Source of the DNA: Paraeggerthella hongkongensis
GTDB lineage: Bacteria; Actinomycetota; Coriobacteriia; Coriobacteriales; Eggerthellaceae
DNA: 64,000 nt
Direction: 5' to 3'
Assembly (NCBI RefSeq): GCF_003726035.1
Contig: NZ_QICD01000008.1
Coordinates: 1-64,000, forward strand
Shown here: positions 16,615-25,529 of the stretch, piece by piece
Numbering within the stretch: the stretch's first letter is position 1
Layout: every line of letters starts with the position of its first letter
Notes under the pieces: generated by a model
Seen by the model: only the letters and a program-made list of their open reading frames with translations
The model's database searches: none
Told to the model about the DNA's origin: nothing
Position numbers and translations under genes: made by a program

Positions 16615-18141
16615 ATGAAAACAACCGTGAAGATCGCATTGATCGTGATACTTGCCCTAGCCGGCATCTCCCTAGCTACGTTCATGCTCCTGAAATCGCT
16701 CACCCCCAATCAGGAAGAGCGCATAGCCTACGACAAGGACAAGCAGGTCGCGCTCATCGACTCGCAGCTTGCCGGGATGGACCTCGAAAAGATCCGCGCG
16801 AAAAAAGACCTGATCATGGAGAAGTCCATCGAAGACCTGCATGCGGCAATCTCGAAGGGCGAACTAACCTACGAAGAGCTGACGGCGTTTTACCTGGACC
16901 GCATCAAAACGTACGATGCCGGCAAAAAGGGGCTCAACGCAGTGGCGGCAATCAACCCGAAAGCGATAGAGGAAGCCCGCGCCCTCGACGCGAGCCCCGC
17001 AACCCCGACGGGCATGAGGGGAATCCCCGTCCTCCTCAAAGACAACATCAACACGAACACCATGCCGACCAGCGGCGGCACCTACGCGCTCAAGGACTTC
17101 ACGCCAAGCGACAACGCCGAAATGGTAACCGCCCTCATCAATAGCGGCGCCATCATTTTGGGCAAGTCGAACCTGTCGGAGCTTGCGAACTTCATGGACA
17201 CGAGGATGCCAAGCGGCTACAGCTCCAAGGCCGGCCAAACCCACAACCCCTTCAATCCCCTCGAGCTCTCGCCGGAAGGCTCCAGTTCCGGAAGCGGCGC
17301 AGCCGTTGCCGCGAACCTCTCCGCAGTGGCGATCGGAACGGAAACCACAGGCTCGATCATCGCCCCGTCGGCGATCCATTCGATCGTCGGGTTCAAGCCC
17401 ACGAAAGACGCCATCTCCGCCGCGGGCGTGATTCCGCTGTCATCCACTATGGACACCGTAGGGCCCATGACGAAAAACGTGAAGGACGCAGCCGCTCTCT
17501 ACAACGCATCCATATCGGATACGTCGAAGGCCGTCAACGAAAACCTCGACGCCGACTTTCTTAAAGGAAAGAGAATCGGCATTGTCGGCAAAGATCCCGA
17601 TCAGGCCCTTGCCAACAAGATAAAGGCCTGCGGCGCCGAAGCGGTAGCGGTCGAGCTTCCGGAAGAAGGAATCGACAACGAGCACATCATCAACCAGGAC
17701 TTCAAAAACGACCTCAATCGGTATCTGCAAACCTACAATGCGCCGGTAAAAAGCCTCGCGGAGCTGATCGCCTTCAACAAAGAAGACGCGAGCAGACGAG
17801 CAAAATACGGCCAGGACCTCCTTGAAGAGGCAAACGAGGTGAACGAATTCGACAAAGCGAAGGTCGAAGCGATGGTTAAAAAGGCACAGAGCCGAATCGA
17901 CGACCTGCTTCGCGACAACAAGCTCGACGCACTTGTCTTCTACGACAACGAAGGCGTCCTTCTGCCCGCCACGGCAGGATGCCCCGAACTGACGGTGCCG
18001 GCTGGCGTTTCGGACGAGGGAGCGCCAAAGGGAGCTACATTCATCGCAAGGCAGAACGAGGACGAGAAGCTGCTCAACATCGCCTACAGCTTCGAGCAGA
18101 AAACCGCCGGGCGCGCGATCCCCCAGAACTACCTGAAGTAG
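16615..18141 (+). CDS. exported or membrane-anchored amidase-signature hydrolase
   Basis: 508 residues. A short basic start and one hydrophobic helix (about 6-27) form an uncleaved anchor or signal peptide, so the enzyme should face outward. The amidase-signature core starts near 70. The Ser-cisSer-Lys triad is visible: K142 in VLLKDNI, the EGSSSGSG loop at 221-228 (cis-Ser), and nucleophile S247 in GTETTGS. Family members hydrolyse amides of varied substrates; GatA relatives act on Gln-tRNA, but the anchor argues against that. AGAGG stands upstream of the ATG. Monocistronic, followed by a hairpin at 18146-18169. Substrate unknown. Confidence 0.85.
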   Translation: MKTTVKIALIVILALAGISLATFMLLKSLTPNQEERIAYDKDKQVALIDSQLAGMDLEKIRAKKDLIMEKSIEDLHAAISKGELTYEELTAFYLDRIKTYDAGKKGLNAVAAINPKAIEEARALDASPATPTGMRGIPVLLKDNINTNTMPTSGGTYALKDFTPSDNAEMVTALINSGAIILGKSNLSELANFMDTRMPSGYSSKAGQTHNPFNPLELSPEGSSSGSGAAVAANLSAVAIGTETTGSIIAPSAIHSIVGFKPTKDAISAAGVIPLSSTMDTVGPMTKNVKDAAALYNASISDTSKAVNENLDADFLKGKRIGIVGKDPDQALANKIKACGAEAVAVELPEEGIDNEHIINQDFKNDLNRYLQTYNAPVKSLAELIAFNKEDASRRAKYGQDLLEEANEVNEFDKAKVEAMVKKAQSRIDDLLRDNKLDALVFYDNEGVLLPATAGCPELTVPAGVSDEGAPKGATFIARQNEDEKLLNIAYSFEQKTAGRAIPQNYLK

Positions 18142-18145
18142 GATC

Positions 18146-18169
18146 GCCCGCCGTCAATGAGCGGCGGGC
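18146..18169 (+). terminator. hairpin after the amidase gene
   Basis: GCCCGCCG (18146-18153) pairs with CGGCGGGC (18162-18169) around eight bases, five bases past the stop. No T run follows, so termination may be weak or Rho-assisted. Confidence 0.5.
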
Positions 18170-18420
18170 TACGTCGTTGATGGGCTCCCTCGAACAATCG
18201 AGCAGCCCCTTCGAATACGCTCAAGCCAAATCAAACGCAAGTGGCTATCGTGCCAGCAAAACGCCTAGAAAACTAAACTTCCCGACGATTTCGCAACGGG
18301 CAGTCGCTTCAATTCCTATGGGTTTCCAGGCAACAAATCGCGCACCCGCCAGCATCACTGCAACAAACGCAAGCTACCCGCAAAGCTTCGAAACGGTCGC
18401 GCGCCCCAGCCCTCTCTTGG

Positions 18421-18449
18421 TTGCCATATCGTCATTTGCGCGATAGAAT
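18421..18449 (+). promoter_or_regulatory. sigma70-type promoter of the SulP gene
   Basis: -35 TTGCCA (18421-18426), 17-base spacer, -10 TAGAAT (18444-18449). The rest of the 440-base gap after the amidase shows no gene. Transcription would give a ~125-base leader. Confidence 0.55.
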
Positions 18450-18493
18450 GCACATTCTCGTCGCAAACACCAACTGCAAAATAGAAACACTCG

Positions 18494-18525
18494 CGTTCCG
18501 TCCAGCGCTACGCTTGGGCGGAACG
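18494..18525 (+). promoter_or_regulatory. leader hairpin ahead of the SulP gene
   Basis: CGTTCCG at 18494-18500 pairs with CGGAACG at 18519-18525, with further pairing inside (AGCG/CGCT around CTA). It lies in the untranslated leader between promoter and start codon. Could be a regulatory structure or simply stabilise the transcript. Confidence 0.35.
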
Positions 18526-18581
18526 TCGCGTTTGCGCGGGCAGAACACCATGAAAGCCGACACGACCCAGAAGAATCGACT

Positions 18582-20274
18582 ATGCAACGCGACAAAATCA
18601 AACCTATCCTGTTCAGCATCATCAAGCATTCCAGCAAAGAAGAGCTCAAGAAGCAGCTGCCCAAAGACATCGTTTCGGGCATCATGGTGGCAGTAGTGGC
18701 CCTGCCCCTCTCCATCGCCCTCGCCATTGCCTCCGGCGTCAGCCCCGAAAAGGGGCTCTATACGGCCATCGTCGCCGGGTTCCTTATCGCTTTCTTAGGC
18801 GGAAGCCGCGTGCAGATCTCCGGTCCCACCGCGGCGTTCGCCACCATCGTAGCCGGCATCGTGGCTGCAGACGGCATAGACGGCCTGATCGCCGCCACCA
18901 TCATCGCTGGCGTCCTGCTTATGCTCATGGGATTTTTCAAGCTCGGCGCCATCATCCGCTTCGTGCCCTACACCATCACCACGGGCTTCACCGCGGGCAT
19001 CGCGGCAACGCTCGTCATCGGACAGGCGAAGGATTTTCTGGGACTCACTTTCCCCGCGGGCGCGCCCACGGTTGAGACCATGGACAAGCTGCAGGCCGTA
19101 ACCCAAAGCATCGCCACGGTCAACTGGCAGGCGTTCGCAGTGGGCGTCGTGTGCCTTGCAATCCTTTTCGCCTGGCCCAAGGTAAGCGAAAGGATCCCCG
19201 GCTCCCTGGTGGCGCTGATCGCCGGAGTGGCCATGGTGAACGGCTTCGGAATGAACGTGAACACCATCGGGGACCTCTACACCATCAACAGCGGACTGCC
19301 CGCCTTCCACGTTCCGCAACTCAACCTGGACATATTCCGCGAGCAGATGATGAACGGCGTCACCATCGCCATTTTGGCCGCCATAGAATCATTGCTGTCC
19401 TGCGTGGTCGCCGACAGCATGATCAGCTCCCACCATCGCAGCAACATGGAGCTCGTAGCCCAGGGCGCGGGCAACGTCGCATCGGTGCTGTTCGGCGGCA
19501 TCCCCGCAACGGGAGCCATCGCCCGCACGGCCGCGAACGTCAAAAACGGCGGGCGCACCCCCGTCGCCGGCATGACCCATGCGCTGGTGCTGCTCATCGT
19601 CCTGGCGTTCTTCATGCCCTACGCCGCCTTCATCCCCATGCCCACCATCGCGGCCATCCTGCTGCACGTCGCGTACAACATGTCCGGCTGGCGCAACTTC
19701 GCGCATCTGTGCAAAACCACGTCGAAGGGCGCCGTCGCCACGCTGCTTCTAACCTTCACGCTGACCATCGTGTTCGACCTGGTGGTAGCCATCGGCGTGG
19801 GCATGCTGATCACCGTGGTCCTGTTCATGAAGATGGTCAGCAAGGAAACCGAGGTCCGCGGCTGGAAGTACTACTGCGACGAGGACTCCGAGGTCACCCA
19901 CCTTCGCGAACTGCCCAAAAGCGTGCGCGTGTACGAGATCAACGGCCCCCATGTTCTTCGGCATGACCGACCGCATCACGGACATTTCGGTAAAATCGTT
20001 CACGAAGTACCTGATCATCCGCATGCGTGGCGTTCCCTCGCTCGACTCCACGGGCATGAACGCACTGGAGAACCTGTATGACTACTGCCGCGAAAACGGC
20101 GTGAGCCTCATCTTCTCGCATGCCAACGAGCAGCCCATGAAGACCATGCGGCGCGCAGGCTTCGTGGATTTGATCGGCGAAGATCATTTCCGCGGCAACA
20201 TCGACGACGCCATAGCCTACGCGCACCAGCTGCTCGATGAGGAGAATCGTGCCGCTCACAAGCACGCACGGTAG
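18582..20274 (+). pseudogene. SulP-family anion transporter split by a one-base frameshift
   Basis: Inner-membrane SLC26/SulP transporter for sulfate, bicarbonate or dicarboxylate-type anions. The first frame (18582 to ~19950) carries the membrane domain: IVSGIMVAVVALPLSIA in TM1, the QISGPTAAF segment, and PVAGMTHALV. The C-terminal STAS domain (RMRGVPSLDSTGMNALENL) continues only in another frame from 19951 to 20274. The break is at a run of five C (19946-19950): removing one C restores VYEINGP-MFFGMTDR and a normal ~563-residue protein. As written, translation goes into a foreign tail and ends at 20081 without the STAS domain. Either a real recent mutation, phase variation, or a sequencing error in a homopolymer. 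Confidence 0.85.
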
Positions 20275-20469
20275 CGCAAGCGCACCGCCAAGCCAAGCCT
20301 CAACGTTGCCCGAGCGCCACGCGCGCAAGCTCCAACATGCGCGTGGCCCAAAAACCTAGCCGCCGCTGCCACCGCGCGCAACAACTCGTTGCTTTACGCC
20401 TTCGCACCTCGCATGGTTCAATGTCCTTGCGGCGCATCGCCGCTCCCGGCTCGCCTGAAAGGACGCCCC

Positions 20470-20916
20470 ATGACCATCGCAGACATCCTCGTTGCCATGC
20501 GCAAAGAGCGCAACCTCACGCAGCAAGACGTCGCCCGCAAGCTTTTCGTAACGCGCCAAGCGGTATCTCGCTGGGAAAACGGCGAAACCACGCCCGGCAT
20601 CGACATGTGCAAGCTGATCTCGGCCACCTTCGACCTCCCCGTCACCCACTTGCTCGAGATGCCGGACGGAGACTACTGCCAGAGTTGCGGCATGCCTTTC
20701 TACCAGCCGAAAGACCACGGCAGCGAAGCCGACGGGGCTCTTTCCGCCGACTACTGCTCATGGTGCTATCGCGACGGCGCATTCGTCGAAGACGAGTCGC
20801 TTGAGGAGCTTATCGAGCGTTGCGCCCCGTACATGGCCGAATCCTGCCACGTTTCACGCGACGAGGCCGTCTCGTTCATGGGCGCGCTGCTCCCCCACCT
20901 CAAGCGCTGGAAATAG
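20470..20916 (+). CDS. XRE-type HTH regulator with C-terminal zinc ribbon
   Basis: 148 residues from ATG 20470, with AAAGGA upstream; the frame is open further 5' but without a ribosome site. Residues 1-60 are a Cro/C1 helix-turn-helix (TQQDVARKLFVTRQAVSRWENG). Residues 75-105 hold two CxxC pairs, CQSCGMPF and CSWCYRDG, a putative zinc-ribbon like that of Zn_ribbon_2 proteins. The last third is helical and acidic. Monocistronic; a 9-base-stem hairpin follows at 20938-20972. Target genes unknown. Confidence 0.8.
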   Translation: MTIADILVAMRKERNLTQQDVARKLFVTRQAVSRWENGETTPGIDMCKLISATFDLPVTHLLEMPDGDYCQSCGMPFYQPKDHGSEADGALSADYCSWCYRDGAFVEDESLEELIERCAPYMAESCHVSRDEAVSFMGALLPHLKRWK

Positions 20917-20937
20917 CAACCGGAAACACCCGAACCA

Positions 20938-20972
20938 CATGCAAGGAGAATGCACCGAACTCGCCTTGCATG
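20938..20972 (+). terminator. hairpin between the HTH gene and the deformylase-like gene
   Basis: CATGCAAGG (20938-20946) and CCTTGCATG (20964-20972) pair perfectly around 17 bases. No T run follows, so it is at best a weak terminator. Confidence 0.35.
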
Positions 20973-20998
20973 CTCCCACGCCCCCTCAGGCTTCCTCG

Positions 20999-21007
20999 TG
21001 ATAGAAT
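20999..21007 (+). promoter_or_regulatory. extended -10 promoter of the deformylase-like gene
   Basis: TG-A-TAGAAT: the TG is at 20999-21000 and TAGAAT at 21002-21007, 75 bases before the ATG at 21082. No clear -35. Confidence 0.35.
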
Positions 21008-21081
21008 TCGTCGAGGAAAATCAACCCCGCAGCGCGCACGCAGCGCCGCGGGCGTTTCAAACCCACGAAGACGGGAGCATC

Positions 21082-21501
21082 ATGATCAAGGAACTGGTAA
21101 AGGACGAGGCCATCCTCTCGCAACCCTGCGCTGCAGCCACCGCCGAAGACGCGTCGGTTGCGCAGGATCTGATCGACACGCTGACCTCGCTCGAAGGCGC
21201 CGCATGCTTGGCGGCCAATCAAATTGGAGCCACCACCTGCGTCGTCGCCTATCTTGACGACAACGACCAGCCGCACGTCATGTACAACCCCAAGCTGCTG
21301 CAGGCGCTCGGCGCGTTCAAGACCGTCGAAGGCTGCCTTTCTCTGGAAGCCGATTCCAAGGTAACGCGCTACGACCGCGTCAAAATCGCCTACGAAGAGC
21401 TGGTCGAGGGCGCGCTCGTTCCTCGCAAGAAGGACTTCAATGGTTGGACGGCCCAGATCATCCAGCACACGATCGACCACTGCAAGGGCAAGCTGGTCTA
21501 G
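21082..21501 (+). CDS. peptide deformylase paralog lacking the catalytic Glu
   Basis: 139 residues from ATG 21082 (GGGAG upstream). Deformylases remove the formyl group from new proteins. Motif I is CLAANQIG (Q47), motif II EGCLS (metal ligand C85). Motif III, normally HExDH, is H129-T130-I-D-H133: both metal-binding His remain, but the catalytic Glu is Thr (codon ACG at 21469-21471). It can probably bind metal but hardly catalyse hydrolysis. A second, intact-looking paralog lies 270 bases downstream, on the same strand, with a small basic protein between. May be a decaying duplicate or have a new role. Confidence 0.8.
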   Translation: MIKELVKDEAILSQPCAAATAEDASVAQDLIDTLTSLEGAACLAANQIGATTCVVAYLDDNDQPHVMYNPKLLQALGAFKTVEGCLSLEADSKVTRYDRVKIAYEELVEGALVPRKKDFNGWTAQIIQHTIDHCKGKLV

Positions 21502-21531
21502 TTCGCACAGTCAGAGCAGCAAGGACGCATC

Positions 21532-21705
21532 ATGGCAAAACCATCCAGCAACCCCGACCGGGACCGTTGGATCCGCGCGCTCGCCTCAAAAGGCGGGCGC
21601 GCCGCTTCGGCTCCGCTCAACCGCAACCCGCGCGCCGGCATCGGCCCGAACAAGGCCTCGGGCCACAAGGGCGGCATCAGCCGCCAAGGCTCCAAACGCG
21701 GTTGA
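21532..21705 (+). CDS. 57-residue basic protein between the two deformylase paralogs
   Basis: ATG 21532 has AAGGA seven bases upstream and the frame ends at TGA 21703-21705. The product is strongly basic and rich in Gly, Ser, Arg and Asn, with SKGGRAAS and GHKGGISRQGSKRG motifs; no hydrophobic core, so probably disordered or nucleic-acid binding. The repeated KGG turns recall small KGG-type stress proteins, but the match is loose. It sits 30 bases after one deformylase gene and 62 before the next. Likely a real gene because of the ribosome site and codon use. Confidence 0.6.
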   Translation: MAKPSSNPDRDRWIRALASKGGRAASAPLNRNPRAGIGPNKASGHKGGISRQGSKRG

Positions 21706-21767
21706 CGCATCAACGACGGCCTCCGCACCGCACCGCCCCCGCAGCCATCCCCTCGAAAGGCCCTCCC

Positions 21768-22178
21768 GTGATCAAGCCCATCATGAGAAACCAAACGTTT
21801 CTTGCACAGCCCTGCGCGCCGGCGACAGCCGCCGATGCCCAAACGGCGCAGGACCTGCTCGACACGCTGGCCGCCCACTCGCACGAATGCGTCGGAATGG
21901 CCGCCAACATGATCGGCGTGCCGAAGCGCATCATCGTATTCGACGACGAGGGCACGTCGCGCATCATGTTCAATCCGGAAGTCATCAGCTGCGCAGGCCC
22001 CTTCGAAACGGAAGAAGGCTGTCTCTCGCTCCTTGGCAGGCGCACCGCCACACGCTACCGAACCATCAAGGTTCGCTACGAAGACGAGGCGTTTCGCTCC
22101 AAGACGAAGTCGTTCGCCGGGTGGACCGCGCAGATCATCCAGCACGAGATCGACCACTGCAACGGCATCGTGATCTAG
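21768..22178 (+). CDS. def: peptide deformylase, short AANMIG type
   Basis: 136 residues from GTG 21768 with GAAAGG ahead. Motif II EGCLS (C85) and motif III H126-E127-I-D-H130 are intact, so metal binding and general base are present. Motif I reads VGMAANMIG, with Met48 where classical enzymes have Gln; from memory this is usual in a short deformylase group of anaerobic Gram-positives, so it need not mean loss of function. Start and end align residue for residue with the upstream paralog, so the pair arose by duplication. A longer upstream reading frame has no ribosome site. Whether this is the cell's only deformylase cannot be judged here. Confidence 0.82.
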   Translation: MIKPIMRNQTFLAQPCAPATAADAQTAQDLLDTLAAHSHECVGMAANMIGVPKRIIVFDDEGTSRIMFNPEVISCAGPFETEEGCLSLLGRRTATRYRTIKVRYEDEAFRSKTKSFAGWTAQIIQHEIDHCNGIVI

Positions 22179-22251
22179 GCCGGCGGGCAGCTGCGCGATC
22201 CCGCAACCGCTCGCGCAGCGAAGCCCCGCGCGAGCAACCCGCGCGAAAGCT

Positions 22252-23253
22252 TTAGCCCTCTACCGTCCGATCGTGATTCACCACCCGATAGAACAACGAT
22301 CGAATCTCGTCCGCATCGGTCGTTTGCCCAAGGGCCCACATGGTCTTCGCCATCAAAGCCTCGGTGGTCATATCGCCGCCCTTGAGAATGCCGGGATGGT
22401 CGGCAAAGGCTCGTCCCACTTCGTACACGCCCAAATCGCACCCCTCTTCGGGCACCTGCGTGGTCATCACCAGGGTTTTCCCGGCATCGACCCAGTCGAA
22501 AAGCGCCTGATGGAAGTCGTGGTACGCAGGAATTCCCCCAATACCGAACGTCTCCACGATCACCGCATCGTAGTCGCGCTCCAAAAGTTCGAACACGCTT
22601 GGGCTCATTCCCGGCGTCAATTTGAGAACGAACACGCGCTCGTTCAGGCGATCGAACAGACGAAGCGACCCCTCGTCCGCGCATCGAACGGGCGAGGCCG
22701 CCCGGATCACACGATCGTTCCTGATGAGGGCTATCTCGGGAAAATTAACGCTCGTAAACGCGTTGAAGCTCATGGTGCGCTGCTTGCGCGCGCGAGTACC
22801 CGCGATCACCGAGCCGCCGAACGCAACGGACACGTCGCATGATCGATCGTCAAGCGCGTACAGCAAGCTTTGGTACACGTTGAGTTTCGCGTCGGTGAAC
22901 GGACTGCCCATGGGCTGTTGCGAACCGGTCAGCACAATGGGCTTTCCGCTCCCCTGGATCAGGTACGAAAGCGCCGCTGCCGTATACGCCATGGTGTCGG
23001 TGCCGTGCAGCACCACGAACCCGTCGTACGCATCGTAGGCACGCGCGATTTCGTCGCGAACGAGCATCCAATCAGCAGGTCGCATGTTCGTGCTGTCGAT
23101 GTTCATAGGCTGCACCACGTCCAACGCGCACAAGCCCTCCACCTGCGGCACGAACCGAGCAAGCTCCTCGCCGGTCAGCGACGGGGCAAGTCCGCAGCCA
23201 TCCTCGGCTGAAGCGATGGTGCCCCCGGTTGCAATCATCAAAATCTTCTTCAT
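22252..23253 (-). CDS. ansA: L-asparaginase
   Basis: 333 residues, hydrolysing L-asparagine to aspartate and ammonia. The first catalytic Thr lies in MIATGGTIAS (about residues 7-16), the second with its Asp in VVLHGTDTMAYTAAAL (near 88-95), and Lys in the later FGGSVIAGTRARKQ region. No signal peptide, so it is cytoplasmic. Start ATG 23253 is preceded by GAGGGAAAG; the frame stays open upstream to 23553, but that stretch lacks family similarity. It stands alone, divergent from the PurF-like gene. Aspartate produced could feed fumarate or lysine/DAP synthesis. Confidence 0.9.
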   Translation of the reverse strand: MKKILMIATGGTIASAEDGCGLAPSLTGEELARFVPQVEGLCALDVVQPMNIDSTNMRPADWMLVRDEIARAYDAYDGFVVLHGTDTMAYTAAALSYLIQGSGKPIVLTGSQQPMGSPFTDAKLNVYQSLLYALDDRSCDVSVAFGGSVIAGTRARKQRTMSFNAFTSVNFPEIALIRNDRVIRAASPVRCADEGSLRLFDRLNERVFVLKLTPGMSPSVFELLERDYDAVIVETFGIGGIPAYHDFHQALFDWVDAGKTLVMTTQVPEEGCDLGVYEVGRAFADHPGILKGGDMTTEALMAKTMWALGQTTDADEIRSLFYRVVNHDRTVEG

Positions 23254-23568
23254 GCGCACGCTTTCCCTCGAATCCTTTGAACGAAACAACAGTACCTGCC
23301 TCCACGCAAGCGCGAACGCTCCGCTCGAAAATTCCATCAAGCCCCCAGCTGCACCCAAAGCCGTCAGCTCGAAAGAGCGCACCGCACGCCCCTTCGGCCC
23401 TGCGCGCGGCCTTAGATGCGACTTCATAAAGTCGACGGCGCCGCCGCTGCCCGCGCTTCTCATGCAGAAACCGCGAATCGTCCCACGACCTCGACCTTGC
23501 AAGGCTTCAGGAGCTTTATACTGATGCTTTTGCAGGACGAGGCGGCAGGGCAAGACGAAAGGTACATA

Positions 23569-24990
23569 ATGGGCGGATTCTTCGGGGCTGCATCACATCA
23601 TGATGTGGTGCTGGACGTGTTTTTTGGCGTGGACTACCACTCTCACTTGGGGACGCGGCGCGCAGGCATGATCTTCCACGACGACGAGGGCTTCCAGCGC
23701 GAAATCCACTCGATCGAGAACACGCCGTTTCGCACGCGCTTCGAAGACGATCTTCCTGGCTTCCACGGATGCAGCGGCATCGGCTGCATCAGCGACACCG
23801 ACCCGCAGCCGCTTCTGGTGCGGTCGCATCTGGGCACCTTCGGCATCACCACCGTAGGCGCCATCAACAATGCCGAACAGCTGGTGGAATCCTACTTCAC
23901 CGACGGCAACCGCCAGTTCATGGCCATGAGCTCCGGCGCCGTCAACACCACCGAGCTGGTGGCTGCGCTCATCAACCAGAAAGACGACTTCGTCTCGGGC
24001 ATCAAGCATGCGCAAGATGCGATCGAGGGATCGCTCACCTTGCTGATCATGACCGAGGACGGCCGCATCATCGCAGCGCGCGACAAGGTGGGACGCCTCC
24101 CCGTGCTCATCGGCAAGAACGACGACGGGTTCTGCATCTCGTTCGAGTCGTTCGCGTACCACAAGCTGGGCTACGACGACGAATACGAGCTGGGCCCCGG
24201 CGAAATCGTGCGCATCGACGCCGACGGATACCAGACCATCGCCCCCGCAGGCGACAAGATGAAGATCTGCGCGTTTCTGTGGGTGTACTACGGCTACCCC
24301 AACTCGAATTACGAAGGCGTGAACGTCGAGGTCATGCGCTACCGCAACGGTGCCGTCATGGCGCGCAACGAAGCCGCCGCCGGCACCCTGCCCGACCTGG
24401 ACTACGTGGCGGGCGTGCCCGATTCCGGCGTACCGCATGCCATCGGATACGCAACGGAGTGCAAGACGCCGTTCGCCCGCCCGTTCATCAAGTACACGCC
24501 CACGTGGGCGCGTTCGTTCATGCCCAGCAACCAAGAGGTTCGCAACCGCGTGGCCAAAATGAAGCAGATCCATATCCCCGAGCTTATCCGCGACAAGAAG
24601 CTGCTGTTCGTGGACGATTCCATCGTACGCGGCACCCAGCTGCACGAAACGGTGGACTTCCTGTACGAATGCGGCGCGTCCGAGGTGCACATGCGCTCGG
24701 CTTGTCCGCCCATCATGTTCAGCTGCAAGTATCTGAGCTTCTCAAGCAGCAAGTCCGAGATGGACCTGATCGCGCGCCGCGTAGTGCAGCAGCTCGAAGG
24801 CGACGAAGGCCAGGAACACCTGGAGGAATACGCCGACAGCTCCACCGAGCGCGGCCAGTGCATGCTGCACGCAATCTGCGAGCAGATGGGCTTCGATTCG
24901 CTGGGTTACCAGTCGCTTGACGGTATGCTGGAAGCCATCGGCATCGATCGCGACCAGGTATGCACCTACTGCTGGAACGGCAAGGAATAG
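23569..24990 (+). CDS. PurF-like amidotransferase paralog without the N-terminal cysteine
   Basis: 473 residues from ATG 23569, with GAAAGG six bases ahead. Two domains as in glutamine PRPP amidotransferase: an N-terminal Ntn-type glutaminase fold (GVDYHSHLGTRRAG, SHLGTFGITTVG) and a phosphoribosyltransferase domain with an intact PRPP loop LLFVDDSIVRGTQ. The nucleophile is normally Cys right after the initiator Met; here the protein starts MGGFFGA, so glutamine hydrolysis by the usual mechanism is impossible. It ends with CTYCW, like the cysteine-containing tails of FeS-bearing PurF. Could use ammonia directly or have a different role; a true PurF may lie elsewhere. A strong terminator follows. 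Confidence 0.82.
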   Translation: MGGFFGAASHHDVVLDVFFGVDYHSHLGTRRAGMIFHDDEGFQREIHSIENTPFRTRFEDDLPGFHGCSGIGCISDTDPQPLLVRSHLGTFGITTVGAINNAEQLVESYFTDGNRQFMAMSSGAVNTTELVAALINQKDDFVSGIKHAQDAIEGSLTLLIMTEDGRIIAARDKVGRLPVLIGKNDDGFCISFESFAYHKLGYDDEYELGPGEIVRIDADGYQTIAPAGDKMKICAFLWVYYGYPNSNYEGVNVEVMRYRNGAVMARNEAAAGTLPDLDYVAGVPDSGVPHAIGYATECKTPFARPFIKYTPTWARSFMPSNQEVRNRVAKMKQIHIPELIRDKKLLFVDDSIVRGTQLHETVDFLYECGASEVHMRSACPPIMFSCKYLSFSSSKSEMDLIARRVVQQLEGDEGQEHLEEYADSSTERGQCMLHAICEQMGFDSLGYQSLDGMLEAIGIDRDQVCTYCWNGKE

Positions 24991-25016
24991 CCTTTTTCGA
25001 CAACGCTTGCTCGACG

Positions 25017-25044
25017 AAAAGAACCGCTTCGGCGGTTCTTTTTT
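25017..25044 (+). terminator. Rho-independent terminator after the PurF-like gene
   Basis: GAACCGC (25021-25027), tetraloop TTCG, GCGGTTC (25032-25038), then six T. Four A precede the stem, so it can work in both directions. Confidence 0.9.
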
Positions 25045-25069
25045 CATTCTCCCATTTTATTCAACAATT

Positions 25070-25085
25070 GTACCAATAGTGGTAC
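25070..25085. promoter_or_regulatory. perfect 16-base operator-like palindrome
   Basis: GTACCA-ATAG-TGGTAC, about 65 bases upstream of the 25152 start in an A/T-rich patch. A dimeric repressor site is plausible; no cognate regulator can be named. Confidence 0.35.
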
Positions 25086-25151
25086 TCATAACTCACCCCT
25101 TCTCCGGTACACTGCGCAGCATACTCGCCAGATCCAAAGCAAGGAGGCCCC

Positions 25152-25514
25152 ATGAGCACCGCAGCCATCGCAGCCCGGCATATCGATACCGACCGTTCCT
25201 CCCGCACAACCGCGCGCGCCTCGCATGCGCAGACCTCAGCAGCGAACCCGGAAATCCGCGCGATAGCCGGCGGCCTCTACCCTGGCCGCAAGCAAGCGCT
25301 TCACGCGCGAAACCAGCACGGCATTGCGAAGCATGAGCCCTCGAGCGAGCGTATCGACCGACGCAGCACCGCCCGAAATGACACCGCAGCGAAGCCGCGT
25401 CTCCTTCAGGGAATGCAAGGCGTCGGCTACAACCTGTCATCAGGCGAGCGCACTATGGCGGCAGGCGCGGGAATCCTGTTCTCCCTGGCGGCAATCGCAG
25501 CCATGATGCCCTAA
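25152..25514 (+). CDS. unknown small protein with a C-terminal membrane segment
   Basis: 120 residues; AAGGAGG before the ATG is a strong ribosome site. The first ~95 residues are polar, Arg/Ala/Ser-rich and look disordered; the last ~20 (AAGAGILFSLAAIAAMMP) form one hydrophobic helix, so the protein may be tail-anchored. No family recognised. The next gene starts 15 bases later and is probably cotranscribed. Downstream of a palindrome at 25070-25085. Confidence 0.6.
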   Translation: MSTAAIAARHIDTDRSSRTTARASHAQTSAANPEIRAIAGGLYPGRKQALHARNQHGIAKHEPSSERIDRRSTARNDTAAKPRLLQGMQGVGYNLSSGERTMAAGAGILFSLAAIAAMMP

Positions 25515-25529
25515 AGGAAGGAGGATACC

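Noticed and set aside
20950-21081. Upstream ATG at 20950 as start of the first deformylase paralog
   Set aside because: The SD is only two bases from that ATG and the added residues have no family similarity; ATG 21082 aligns with the paralog.
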